From: Amnibacterium sp.
GTDB lineage: Bacteria > Actinomycetota > Actinomycetes > Actinomycetales > Microbacteriaceae
Assembly (NCBI RefSeq): GCF_025463795.1
Contig: NZ_JAODBE010000070.1
Span: 1 to 64,000 of the forward strand
Length of the DNA: 64,000 nucleotides
Reading direction: 5' to 3'
The number at the start of each line of letters is the position of its first letter. Within the stretch, counting starts at the first letter, position 1. A model generated the notes under the pieces. The model did not search any database, was not told the DNA's origin, and saw only the letters and a program-made list of their open reading frames with translations. A program made the translations under genes and the position numbers. Below, piece after piece: positions 42,077-50,435 of this stretch.

Positions 42077-42976
42077 TCAGCGGACGGGCGAGGTCGAGTG
42101 GACGAGCGACGCGGCCGTGTCGACGGCGGCGGCCACGTCGTCGTCGTCCGGGTAGAGCAGGGTGCGGCCCGCGACGATGCCGCGGACGCCGGGAAGGGCG
42201 AGGGCGTCGGCCCACGCCCCGAAGAGCTGTTCCTGCTCCGTCGCGGAGTCGCCGCCGAGCAGGAGGGTGGGCAGGGTCGTCGCGGCCATGACCTCCTCCA
42301 TCCTGTCGACCACCGGCAGCTTCAGCCAGGAGTAGGCCGAGCTGGCCCCGAGGCCGGAGGCGATCGCGACGGATCGCACGACGGCGTCCGTCGACAGGTC
42401 GTTCACGATACGGCCGTCGTGCCATCCGGTGAGGAACGGTTCGAGCATGATCGGCAGGTGCGCCTCGGCTGCGGCCGTCACGGCACGAGCGGTCGCTTCG
42501 AGGGTGGCGGCGGTGCCCAGGTCCTCGAGGTTGATGCGGATCAGCAGCTTCGCGAAGTCGATCCCGTCGCGGACCATGGTCGGCACGTCGTACCCGGTGA
42601 AGCGGTCGTCCATCTCGAAGGCCGCACCGCGCAGGCCGCCTCGGTTCATGGAGCCGACGACCACGCGCCCGTCGAGCGCGCCCAGGATCGCGAGATCCTC
42701 GATGATGTCGGGCGTGCCGAGGACGCCGTCGACGCCCGGTCGGCGGAGCGCGGTCACGAGTCGCACCAGGAGGTCGTAGCGATCCGCCATCGCGGTCTCC
42801 CGACCGCCGGCGGCCAGTGCACCGCGGGCCGGGTGGTCGGCGGCGACGATGAAGAGCCGGCCGTCGCCCGTCAGCAGGTCTCGGCGGGGTCGTGCCCGGA
42901 GCAGCTCGCCGACGAGGGCGGGCTGCTCGGCGCGGAGCCGGCGCAGCCGGTCGAAGTCGATCGCGTCAGAGGACAT
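42077..42976 (-). CDS. Cgl0158-type class I aldolase-like barrel protein in the iol operon
   Basis: 299 residues from ATG 42976; its first 11 bases overlap the iolC stop. (Beta-alpha)8 protein of the DhnA/LacD-related set: LFIVAADHPARG near the start, DFAKLLIRINLED with a candidate Schiff-base lysine, and a C-terminal VRGIVAGRTLLYPDDDDV phosphate-binding strand. Position directly after iolC mirrors Corynebacterium, where the homologue is thought to cleave DKG-6-phosphate to DHAP and malonate semialdehyde; that is established mainly by context. No class II FBA (IolJ) is visible in the window. Confidence 0.75.
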   Translation of the reverse strand: MSSDAIDFDRLRRLRAEQPALVGELLRARPRRDLLTGDGRLFIVAADHPARGALAAGGRETAMADRYDLLVRLVTALRRPGVDGVLGTPDIIEDLAILGALDGRVVVGSMNRGGLRGAAFEMDDRFTGYDVPTMVRDGIDFAKLLIRINLEDLGTAATLEATARAVTAAAEAHLPIMLEPFLTGWHDGRIVNDLSTDAVVRSVAIASGLGASSAYSWLKLPVVDRMEEVMAATTLPTLLLGGDSATEQEQLFGAWADALALPGVRGIVAGRTLLYPDDDDVAAAVDTAASLVHSTSPVR

Positions 42977-43934
42977 CGACCGGCTCCTGCAGCACCGCTT
43001 CGACCTCGTCCGTGGTCGGCATGGCGGTCGAGCATTCGAGGCGACCGGCGACGATGGCACCGGCGATGTTGGCGAACCGGAGCACGCGCTCAAGCGGCCA
43101 GTCCTGCAGCAGCCCGTAGCAGAGCGCCCCGCCGAATCCGTCGCCGGCCCCGAGGCCGTTGACGACATCGATCAGGTAGGCCGCCACCTCCACGCGTTCG
43201 GTCCGCGTCTTCGCGAGCACGCCACGCGGTCCCTGCTTGACCACGGCCAGCTCCACTCCCCGTTCGAGCAGCGCGTCGGCCGCGCGGTCGGGATCGGTCT
43301 CGCCGACGGCGATCGCGCACTCCTCCCGGTTGCCGACGGCGACGGTCACATGGTCGAGGGCGGCGCCGACCGCGCGCCGGGCATGGTCGGGGCTGCGCCA
43401 GAACATCGGCCGGTAGTCGAGGTCCAGGATCGTCAGCGGGCTGCGCCCCCGGGCCTCCCAAGCGGTGTGGTGCGCGGTGCGGCTCGGTTCGTGGCTGAGC
43501 CCGGTGACGGTCGACCAGTAGATGCGGGCTCGGGTGATGGCGTCGAGGTCGAGCTCCGACGCGCTGATCGCCAGGTCGGGCGCGATCGGGTCGCGGTAGA
43601 AGTACAGCGGGAAGTCGTCCGGCGGGAAGATCTCGCAGAACGTGACGGGCGTGTGCAAGCGGTCGACCGCGCTGACGAAGCGGTCGTCCACCCCCAGGCG
43701 CTGGAGCTCCTTGTGCACGAACCGGCCGAACGGGTCGGCGCCGGTGCGCGTGATGACCGCGGTCCGCAGGCCGTGTCGAGCGCCGGCGATCGCGACGTTG
43801 GTCGCGCTGCCGCCGAGGTACTTCCCGAACGTCTCGACGTCCTCCAGGCCCACGCCGGCCTGGAGGGGATACATGTCGACGCCGACCCGGCCGATGGTGA
43901 CCAGGTCGAACCGCGAGCCGGCGCGTCCGGTCAT
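42966..43934 (-). CDS. iolC: 5-dehydro-2-deoxygluconokinase (PfkB family)
   Basis: 322 residues from ATG 43934; the longer track frame adds Arg/Ser-rich non-homologous sequence. Opens DLVTIGRVGVDMYPLQ and KYLGGSATNVAIAGAR, substrate contacts typical of IolC. The catalytic anion-hole motif NGLGAGDGFGGALCYG has Asp265. It phosphorylates DKG at C6 before the aldolase. First gene of the iol operon, with its own TTGCGG-18-TACGCT promoter and an operator just after the start. Confidence 0.86.
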   Translation of the reverse strand: MTGRAGSRFDLVTIGRVGVDMYPLQAGVGLEDVETFGKYLGGSATNVAIAGARHGLRTAVITRTGADPFGRFVHKELQRLGVDDRFVSAVDRLHTPVTFCEIFPPDDFPLYFYRDPIAPDLAISASELDLDAITRARIYWSTVTGLSHEPSRTAHHTAWEARGRSPLTILDLDYRPMFWRSPDHARRAVGAALDHVTVAVGNREECAIAVGETDPDRAADALLERGVELAVVKQGPRGVLAKTRTERVEVAAYLIDVVNGLGAGDGFGGALCYGLLQDWPLERVLRFANIAGAIVAGRLECSTAMPTTDEVEAVLQEPVDVL

Positions 43935-44009
43935 GCGGCGATGCGCTTCCGGTCGTGGACTGCCGTCGGAGCGGGACGAGCCGGGAGGCCGCGACGCCAC
44001 CCGCCCATT

Positions 44010-44094
44010 TGTCCTGACATATCCGGAAGCGTACGCCCGGGATGCCTCGCGCCGCAAACTTTGTACTGACATTGTCAGCGGGGGTGATTACCCT
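44010..44094. promoter_or_regulatory. Divergent iolC / transaldolase promoters with TGTCYTRACA-like operators
   Basis: Minus strand (iolC): -35 TTGCGG (complement of 44052-44057), 18 bases, -10 TACGCT (complement of 44028-44033), then TGTCCTGACA (44010-44019). Plus strand (transaldolase): -35 CTGACA (44066-44071), 17 bases, -10 TACCCT (44089-44094), with TGTACTGACA (44062-44071) and TGACATTGTCA (44067-44077) on the -35. Sites of the same class recur near 45381 and 34546. The likely binder is the GntR protein at 33767. Confidence 0.68.
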
Positions 44095-44145
44095 GGGCCG
44101 GGCCGCTCACCGCCACGGCTCGCGCGCCGATCGACCGGAGGAATC

Positions 44146-45255
44146 ATGACGATCACTGCTCAGACGCCACAGCCGGCGGGAGCGGGATCACCGCTCCCGC
44201 TCCGCCTGGCGGCGGACACGACGCCCACCGCCCTCTGGAACGACTCGGCGGACCCGATCGAGCTCGCCCGCTCGATCGAGTTCGGCGCGGTCGGCGCCAC
44301 CTGCAACCCGGTGATCGCGTACACGGTCATCAAGTCGCACCTCGCAGAATGGGCTCCGAGGATCACGGCGATGGCGGAGGAGCACCCGACCGCCGGCGAA
44401 TCCGAGCTGGGGTGGATGGTCGTCAAGGAGCTGTCCGTCGACGCAGCGAAGCTGCTCGAGCCGGCGTTCGACGCGTCCGACGGCGTCAACGGGCGACTGT
44501 CGATCCAGACCGACCCGCGCCTGCATCGCGACGCGAAGGCGCTCGCCGACCAGGCGGTCGAGTTCTCGCAGCTCGCCCGGAACATCATCGTGAAGATCCC
44601 GGCGACGAGGACCGGAATCGAGGCGATCGAGGACGCGACCTATCGAGGCGTCAGCATCAACGCGACGGTGTCGTTCACGGTCCCTCAGGCGATCGCGGTC
44701 GCGGAGGCGATCGAGCGGGGATTCAGCCGCCGGGAGGCGGAGGGGCTGCCCACGGAGCACTTCGGCTCCGTCTGCACCATCATGGGCGGCCGGCTCGACG
44801 ACTGGTTGAGGGCCTGGACCGCGCAGCACCGGGTCCTGGTCGATCCCGGCCACCTCGAGTGGGCGGGCGTCGCAGCCTTGAAGAAGGCGTACCGGCTCTA
44901 CAAGGACCGCGGCTATCGCGTCCGCATCCTCTCGGCGGCCTTCCGGAACTCCATGCAGTGGAGCGAGCTGATCGGGGGCGACCTCGTCGTGTCACCGCCG
45001 TTCGACTGGCAGGCACGGATCAATGAGAACCGCATCCCGGTCCGGCCGCACGCGATCGACGAGCCGGTCGACCCGGAGATCATCGCCACCCTTCGGTCGA
45101 AGGTCCCGGAGTTCGTCCGCGCGTACGACGAGGGCGGCATGCGCATCGACGAGTTCGAGCGATTCGGCGCAACGGTGCGCACGCTGCGGCAGTTCCTCGA
45201 GGCCGACGCGCAGCTCGACGCCCTCGTCCGGGACATCCTGCTGCCGGCCGTCTGA
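44146..45255 (+). CDS. Transaldolase-family protein, divergent from iolC
   Basis: 369 residues from ATG 44146 (GGAGGAAT just before); the extended track frame crosses iolC. Transaldolase-fold motifs: AADTTPTALW (possible catalytic Asp), ATCNPVIAYTVIK, LSIQTDPRLHRD, NIIVKIPATRTGIEAIE with Schiff-base Lys150, and VSINATVSFTVPQAIAVAEA. It therefore keeps the dihydroxyacetone-transfer or aldol machinery. It shares the regulated divergent promoter with iolC, so it presumably acts in inositol breakdown, perhaps as an alternative aldolase. It is longer than bacterial transaldolase B (~317) and lacks a transketolase partner. Confidence 0.78.
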   Translation: MTITAQTPQPAGAGSPLPLRLAADTTPTALWNDSADPIELARSIEFGAVGATCNPVIAYTVIKSHLAEWAPRITAMAEEHPTAGESELGWMVVKELSVDAAKLLEPAFDASDGVNGRLSIQTDPRLHRDAKALADQAVEFSQLARNIIVKIPATRTGIEAIEDATYRGVSINATVSFTVPQAIAVAEAIERGFSRREAEGLPTEHFGSVCTIMGGRLDDWLRAWTAQHRVLVDPGHLEWAGVAALKKAYRLYKDRGYRVRILSAAFRNSMQWSELIGGDLVVSPPFDWQARINENRIPVRPHAIDEPVDPEIIATLRSKVPEFVRAYDEGGMRIDEFERFGATVRTLRQFLEADAQLDALVRDILLPAV

Positions 45256-45380
45256 GCGAGTCACCCGAGAGTTCCGGTCGACCCGGATCGTGGCCGACAC
45301 GGCCGCGGCGCAGGACCGTGGAGGTCGTCGTAGGACGACTGCCCCACGCCCAGGCAACCCGACAACCCCGCCCCGAACTT

Positions 45381-45412
45381 TGTTAGGACATTCGGACCAC
45401 CTGCGATACGCT
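45381..45412 (+). promoter_or_regulatory. Promoter/operator for the MFS inositol-porter gene
   Basis: TGTTAGGACA (45381-45390, reverse complement TGTCCTAACA) belongs to the same palindrome class as at iolC. It overlaps a possible -35 AGGACA, followed 16 bases later by TACGCT (45407-45412), a -10 of the TAnnnT kind. Flanking ACTTTGT before the palindrome is shared with the 44062 site. Confidence 0.55.
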
Positions 45413-45507
45413 CACCGCGCCGATCGACGTCCCACGAGCGAGAGGGGCGCCGTATCCGGCTTGAGGAAGAGCCGAGCGCGGCCCGCGCAGAACCGAGGGA
45501 GACATCG

Positions 45508-46947
45508 ATGTCCAATTCGCCCGCACCGACCCGCCCCGGCGCCGGGGTCGCGCCGGTTCCCCGCAGCGGCTTCTTCGCGCTGCTGACCGTCATCGCCACC
45601 CTGGGCGGCCTGCTCTTCGGGTACGACACGGGCGTCATCTCGGGCGCGCTGCTCTACCTGCACCAGTCCTCGCTGCACCTCACCGCGGCGGAGCAGGGAA
45701 CGGTCGTCAGCGTGCTGCTCTTCCCCGGCGCCGCGCTCGGCGCGCTCGGCGGGGGGCCCGTCGCCGACCGGCTCGGTCGCAGGGCGGCGCTGTTCGTCTG
45801 CGCCGTGCTGTTCCTGGTCGGTGCAGCGGGTAGCGCCCTCGCCCCCACGTTCGCCTTCATGGTCGTCGCGCGTGTGCTGCTCGGCCTGGGCGTCGGCGCC
45901 GCGTCGGTCATCTGCCCCGTCTATCTCGCGGAGATGGCACCCGCCGGCCGCCGCGGCCGCATGGTCACGATCAACGAGCTCATGATCGTGTCCGGCCAGC
46001 TGCTCGCCTTCGTCATCAACGCGATCCTGTCCGCGACCATCCATTCGGACGAGGTCTGGCGCGTCATGCTCGGCGTCGCCGCAGTCCCGGCGGTCGCCCT
46101 GCTCATCGGTCTCTTCCTGCTCCCCGAGTCGCCGCGCTGGCACGCCGTCCGCGGCGACGTCGACAAGGCGAGGGCGGTGCTCGCACTGGGCCGCCCCCAG
46201 TCGGAGGTGGAGGCCGAGCTGAACGAGATCTCGTACACCGCGGAGATCGCCAGCCGTGAGAAGGGTCACACGATCCGGGACCTCGTCGACAACCCGTGGA
46301 TGCGTCGACTCCTGTTCATCGGCATGGGTCTCGCCGCCGTGCAGCAGGCGACCGGCATCAACACCGTCAACTACTACGCACCGACCATCCTCGAGAGCGC
46401 GGGCCTCGGCACCAACGCGGCCCTGGTCGACACCATCGCCGTCGGCGTGACGAGCGTCACGATGACCCTCCTCGGCATCTGGCTGCTCGGCTTCGTCGGC
46501 CGCAAGAAGATGATGGTCATCGGGTTCACCGGGGTCGCATCGTCCCAGGCGGTGCTCGCACTGGCGTTCCTGCTCCCCGAGTCGGGGTTCCGGGTCGTGC
46601 TGATCCTCGCGGCGATGCTGCTCTTCGTCGCGTTCGTGCAGTGCTTCATCGGCACGGGCGTCTGGCTGCTGCTGTCGGAGATCTTCCCGCTGGCGATCCG
46701 CGGCTTCGCGATGGGCGTCTCGGTGTTCGTGCTGTGGCTCGTGAACGCGCTGATCTCGTTCCTGTTCCCGATCGTGAACGGAGCGCTCGGATCCACCGGC
46801 ACGTTCGCGATCTTCGTGCTGATCAACCTCGTCTCGATCCTGTTCGTGTCCCGGGCGGTGCCGGAGACCAACAAGCGCTCCCTCGAGTCGCTCGAGGCCG
46901 AGTTCCGTGGCGTCTCGACGGGCGCGATCACGACCGTCTACCGCTGA
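45508..46947 (+). CDS. MFS sugar porter, probable myo-inositol transporter
   Basis: 479 residues, 12 membrane helices. Sugar-porter signature motifs are all present: LFGYDTGVISGALLYL, DRLGRRAALF, RVLLGLGVGAASVICPVYLAEMAP, PESPRW, QQATGINTVNYYAPTI and the terminal PETNKRSLESLE. This fits proton symporters such as IolT. Given the shared operator class and the adjacent iol operon, inositol is the likely substrate. Start ATG 45508 behind GAGGGAGAC. A 14-base-pair hairpin follows its stop. Confidence 0.85.
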   Translation: MSNSPAPTRPGAGVAPVPRSGFFALLTVIATLGGLLFGYDTGVISGALLYLHQSSLHLTAAEQGTVVSVLLFPGAALGALGGGPVADRLGRRAALFVCAVLFLVGAAGSALAPTFAFMVVARVLLGLGVGAASVICPVYLAEMAPAGRRGRMVTINELMIVSGQLLAFVINAILSATIHSDEVWRVMLGVAAVPAVALLIGLFLLPESPRWHAVRGDVDKARAVLALGRPQSEVEAELNEISYTAEIASREKGHTIRDLVDNPWMRRLLFIGMGLAAVQQATGINTVNYYAPTILESAGLGTNAALVDTIAVGVTSVTMTLLGIWLLGFVGRKKMMVIGFTGVASSQAVLALAFLLPESGFRVVLILAAMLLFVAFVQCFIGTGVWLLLSEIFPLAIRGFAMGVSVFVLWLVNALISFLFPIVNGALGSTGTFAIFVLINLVSILFVSRAVPETNKRSLESLEAEFRGVSTGAITTVYR

Positions 46948-46974
46948 CCCCGTCACGGAGAGGCCCTCGCAGGC

Positions 46975-47019
46975 GCTCCGCTGCGCTCAGCCGGTTTCCG
47001 GTGCCGAGCGCAGCGGAGC
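46975..47019. terminator. Bidirectional hairpin between convergent MFS and peptidase E genes
   Basis: A perfect 14-base stem GCTCCGCTGCGCTC / GAGCGCAGCGGAGC encloses a 17-base loop that itself can pair (CCGG...CCGG). It lies between the stops of two convergent genes. There is no U-tract, which is typical of GC-rich actinobacterial terminators. Confidence 0.65.
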
Positions 47020-47058
47020 CCTCGCCGCGGCTCCGATCGATCCGCGCGGCCCCTCGGA

Positions 47059-47757
47059 TCACCGCGAGTCGACGAGCCGTGCGCTGCCGTCGAAGCGGAG
47101 CCAGTGGCCGCTCGAGACGACCTCCGGATCGGCCGCAGGGTCGCGCACGATCAGCGCGGACGCGTCGTCGAGGAACCAGATCGGGCCGCCGAGCCGGGCC
47201 GCGCTCCCCGCCGCCCATTCGTCCGTCGTGTGCGGGAAGAACGGGGCGCCGAGGTGCGGCAGCAGGAACCAGTCGAAGAGCGGCACCGCCGGGGCGACGG
47301 ACCCGAGCTGGAACAGCTCGACCTCCTCCTGATCGTCGAACGCCTCGACCGCGGCAGCCTGCAGCCGGGAGAAGATCATCGAGCCGGCGCTCTGCCCGAC
47401 ATAGACCTTCTCGTCGAGCAGGTCTCGAAGCACCGGCGCGAGCCCCGTCGCCGTCCAGGCGTGCGCGAGCCAGTGGTTGCTGCCGCCGTAGCCGAAGACG
47501 GCATCGGCCGACCGGAGCCGGGACTCGACCAGTGAGGGCGGTCCGGAGAACAGGGACATGACGTCGAACTCCGCCCACCCGAGCGAGCGATGCTGCTGCA
47601 GGTGCTCGAGCATCTTCGACTTGTCGCCCGGGAAGGGGAGCATCGCATCGAGCACGACGACCATCCGCGCTTCCGACAGCGGCTTGTCCAGCAGGTCGAC
47701 CAACGCGTCGTGAACCGGACCGGGTCGCACCCCGTTGGACGTGAGCAGCATGCGCAT
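47059..47757 (-). CDS. Peptidase E-like (S51) serine peptidase
   Basis: 232 residues. Family S51 hallmarks: YGGSNHWLAHAW (89-101) and the nucleophile elbow YVGQSAGSMIF with Ser123, plus SLFSGPPSLV. It probably cleaves N-terminal Asp dipeptides or related small substrates in the cytoplasm. Members also include cyanophycinase. The acidic-dipeptide role of E. coli PepE is family knowledge only. Single gene, convergent with the MFS gene. Confidence 0.78.
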   Translation of the reverse strand: MRMLLTSNGVRPGPVHDALVDLLDKPLSEARMVVVLDAMLPFPGDKSKMLEHLQQHRSLGWAEFDVMSLFSGPPSLVESRLRSADAVFGYGGSNHWLAHAWTATGLAPVLRDLLDEKVYVGQSAGSMIFSRLQAAAVEAFDDQEEVELFQLGSVAPAVPLFDWFLLPHLGAPFFPHTTDEWAAGSAARLGGPIWFLDDASALIVRDPAADPEVVSSGHWLRFDGSARLVDSR

Positions 47758-47854
47758 GCCCGCATCCTGACACCGCCGGCCGACTCCGCGACGGCGCCGG
47801 GATCCTCCGGGTCACCCGGATCCGCGTCCGCCCCGTCGCTGCGATCATCGGGCT

Positions 47855-48610
47855 GTGCCCCACGCCGTCCTGATCGCGTCGGTCCTGCTCCTCGCAGGCG
47901 TCGCTGCCGGCATCGTCGGCACCGCGGGCGGCATCACGAGCCTCGTCGCCTATCCGGCACTGCTCGCCACCGGCATCCCCCCGCTCGCCGCGAACATCAC
48001 CAACTCGGTCGCACTGCTGGGCAGCGGGATCGGTTCCGCGAGCAGAGCGGCGCCCGACGTCGCCGGGCACGGGGCGACGATCCGCCGATGGGCTGCGGTC
48101 GGCGCGCTGTGCTCGTCGGCCGGCGCGGTCCTGCTCGTCGTCACGCCCGGGCGGGTGTTCGACCGGGTCGTGCCGTTCCTGGTGCTCGCGGGAGCGGCGA
48201 TCCTCCTCCTGCAGCCCGCGATCACCCGGTGGCAGCACCGCAGGCAGCGCCGCTGGAGCCGCACCGCGATCGCCGCGGGCCTCGGAGGCATCACGCTCTA
48301 CAACGGCTACTTCGGCGCCGGCTCGGGGATCCTGCTGATCGCCCTGCTGCTGCTCACCAGGGAGCCGGTGCTGCACCGCGCGAACGCCATGAAGAACGTG
48401 ATCCTGATCGCATCCGATCTCCTGCCCGCCGTGCTGTTCGCCGCCGTCGGCACCGTCGTGTGGTCGGCGGCGGTCCCCTTGGGCGCCGGCGCGGCGATCG
48501 GTGGCCTGATCGGGCCCTCCGTCGCGAGGCGCGTGCCCGCGCGCGCCATGCGGTGGCTCATCGCAGCGTGCGGCGTCGTCCTCGCCGGGTGGCTGTTCCT
48601 GCGCGGATGA
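47855..48610 (+). CDS. TauE/SafE-family anion exporter-like membrane protein
   Basis: 251 residues from GTG 47855, eight membrane segments. Both family repeats are recognisable: GVAAGIVGTAGGITSLVAYPALL (~15-37) and LGGITLYNGYFGAGSGILLIALLLL (~148-172), with the tandem GxG/AG motifs and the Asn-Tyr-Phe-Gly element. These proteins are linked to sulfite, sulfonate or other anion transport; substrate unknown. Its ribosome site is weak. Confidence 0.75.
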   Translation: MPHAVLIASVLLLAGVAAGIVGTAGGITSLVAYPALLATGIPPLAANITNSVALLGSGIGSASRAAPDVAGHGATIRRWAAVGALCSSAGAVLLVVTPGRVFDRVVPFLVLAGAAILLLQPAITRWQHRRQRRWSRTAIAAGLGGITLYNGYFGAGSGILLIALLLLTREPVLHRANAMKNVILIASDLLPAVLFAAVGTVVWSAAVPLGAGAAIGGLIGPSVARRVPARAMRWLIAACGVVLAGWLFLRG

Positions 48611-48651
48611 TCAGCCACCAGGCGCTCCGCTCGGTGCCGGGCGCCCGACCC

Positions 48652-49422
48652 TCAGCGCACGAACGCGACGAGGGCCTCGGCAGCGGGACCCGGCGCGATG
48701 TCGTGGGTCTGGCCCGCGAGCTGCTCGAAGCGACCGCCCGACGCCTCCGCCACCGCCCGGGCACCGTACTGCAGGAAGCCGGGCGACGCGCCGCCCGCGA
48801 GGGCGAGCACCTCGGCGTCGAGCCCGTCGAGCGCCGGCACCCTGCTGTCGCCCATGGCCGCGTCGTCGTAGGCGAGGGTCGGCGCGAGCGCCTCCATGCC
48901 TGCCCAGCCGGGCGAGTGGCGCATGCCCGCGACGGCCTCGGGCGGCATGCCGACGCGGCGCAGGAACGCCTCGACGGCCGCACCCCTGTCGCCCCGGTCG
49001 AGCGTCTCACCCAGCTCGGCGGTGTAGGCGAGGGCGCCCGGGAGCGCCGGCTCAGGCATGAACGGCGGCTCGTAGACGGCGACGCGGTTCACCGCGTCCA
49101 GGGCGGCAGCGGCCCGGAGAGCGAGTGCTCCCCCGGAGGACATGCCGAAGAGCGCCACCGGTCCGCCGGCCGCGGCCGCGATCGCGGCGAGGTCCTCGAC
49201 CTCGCGCTCGACCGCGAAGGGCGCGGTGTCGCCCGAGGCTCCACGCCCCCGGCGGTCGTACAGCACGACCCGCAGCGCGTCGCCGATCGCATCCGCGATG
49301 CCGCGCATGGGGCCGCTGCCGCGGAAGCACATGGCGCCGTCGACGAGCACGACGGTCGGCCCGGTGCCGTGCACCTCGTAGGCGATCGCGGTGCCGTCGG
49401 CGGACTGGACGAACTCGGTCAC
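48652..49422 (-). CDS. Alpha/beta-hydrolase, last gene of ArsR-SRPBCC operon
   Basis: 256 residues from GTG 49422, overlapping the SRPBCC gene by four bases. Family fold with RRGRGASGDTAPF, nucleophile elbow GMSSGGALAL (Ser95) and the terminal His in GQTHDIAPGP. It hydrolyses an ester or related bond; substrate unknown. The three coupled genes (ArsR, AHSA1-like, hydrolase) are a recurrent actinobacterial group. Confidence 0.8.
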   Translation of the reverse strand: MTEFVQSADGTAIAYEVHGTGPTVVLVDGAMCFRGSGPMRGIADAIGDALRVVLYDRRGRGASGDTAPFAVEREVEDLAAIAAAAGGPVALFGMSSGGALALRAAAALDAVNRVAVYEPPFMPEPALPGALAYTAELGETLDRGDRGAAVEAFLRRVGMPPEAVAGMRHSPGWAGMEALAPTLAYDDAAMGDSRVPALDGLDAEVLALAGGASPGFLQYGARAVAEASGGRFEQLAGQTHDIAPGPAAEALVAFVR

Positions 49423-49931
49423 TGGTGCTCCTTCTGGTGGAGGTCGCGGCGCAGCAGGGCCTCGAGGGTGTCGAGGGCGCGGCCGAGACCGGACTCGATC
49501 CCGAAGCCGATGGCACGGTCCCGGTCGAGGGTGGACTGGTGGCGGATGCGGATCACGAGCTCGGTCGCATCGGCCTCGCCGGCCGGGAGCAGCTCGATGC
49601 GGACGTTGGCGGCCGGTCGCGCCTCGGTGACCGCGCCGGTCGCATCCGACGAGGTCTCGAGGTAGGTGAGCGCGGTGGGCGGCGTGATCTCGCCGTACAC
49701 GGCCCTGGCCCAGAACTCCTCGCCCGTGCGGACGCCGCGGAGGAGGTAGTGCCACACGCCGCCGGGGCGGAAGTCGACGGTGCACCAGGCGACCGGGTAG
49801 TCGGGCGGCCCCCACCAGAGGGCGAGCTCCTCGGGCTCGGAGAGGGCGCGGAAGACCCGCGGCACCGGTGCGGGCAGCGTCCGCACGACGTCCAGCCCGT
49901 GGCGGAGGCGCGTGACCTGGGCGGCGCTCAC
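49419..49931 (-). CDS. SRPBCC/AHSA1-domain protein
   Basis: 170 residues from GTG 49931, whose first codon overlaps the ArsR stop (GTGA). Sequence begins LDVVRTLPAPVPRVFRALSEPEELALWWGP, the standard AHSA1 opening, then FRPGGVWHYLLRG and a C-terminal helix. A ligand-binding helix-grip fold is implied. With an ArsR regulator immediately upstream, such proteins are often associated with stress or ligand-responsive expression. No enzyme residues are diagnostic. Confidence 0.82.
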   Translation of the reverse strand: MSAAQVTRLRHGLDVVRTLPAPVPRVFRALSEPEELALWWGPPDYPVAWCTVDFRPGGVWHYLLRGVRTGEEFWARAVYGEITPPTALTYLETSSDATGAVTEARPAANVRIELLPAGEADATELVIRIRHQSTLDRDRAIGFGIESGLGRALDTLEALLRRDLHQKEHQ

Positions 49932-50236
49932 GGCCGCTCGTCCCGCAGGCGGGCCTCGAGGCGGTCGAGGCTCCCGGTCCAGAGCGACTCGTAGTGGTCG
50001 ACCCAGTCGCGCAGCCGGGCGAACGCGGCGCCCTCGAGCCGGCAGCGGCGCCACTGCGCCTCGCGCTGCCGCGAGACCAGGCCGGCCCGCTCGAGCACGG
50101 TGAGGTGCTTCGAGACCGACGGGGTGGCGACGCCGAGGCGTTCCGCGAGCTGGCCGACGGTCGCGTCCCCGGCCAGCAGCTCGTCCACGAGGCGCCGGCG
50201 GGTGCCGTCGGCGAGCGCGAGGAAGACGGCGTCCAT
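49928..50236 (-). CDS. ArsR-family regulator
   Basis: 102 residues from ATG 50236, which has AGGAAAG ten bases before it. The track start GTG 50269 is possible but lacks a ribosome site. Winged HTH: ALADGTRRRLVDELLAGDAT, then AERLGVATPSVSKHLTVLERAGLVSRQREAQWR. No thiol metal-binding CXC motif is present on the recognition helix, so this is a metal-free ArsR. It leads the three-gene operon and presumably represses it. Confidence 0.82.
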   Translation of the reverse strand: MDAVFLALADGTRRRLVDELLAGDATVGQLAERLGVATPSVSKHLTVLERAGLVSRQREAQWRRCRLEGAAFARLRDWVDHYESLWTGSLDRLEARLRDERP

Positions 50237-50435
50237 GCCGTCGGACTTTCCTGCTGTCGCAATTGCCACAAGGGGAAACTACTGGACAGCGCGCCATCCT
50301 GTCAACGGGACCGCCCCCGGCGAGGGCTCGATCCGCGTCCAGCGCTCGGTGATCCCGCTTCGGGAGGGGCCTCCCGCCGGGACCGCCGCAGCTCCGGGAG
50401 GCGCCGCCTGGCGGCTCCCGTCGGAGCCGCGGGGA

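Noticed and set aside
39326-43162. 1278-aa plus-strand ORF across the iol genes
   Set aside because: Antisense shadow of iolD, iolB, iolA and the aldolase, which have clear domains on the minus strand; Arg/Gly/Asp/Val-rich composition and no recognisable fold.
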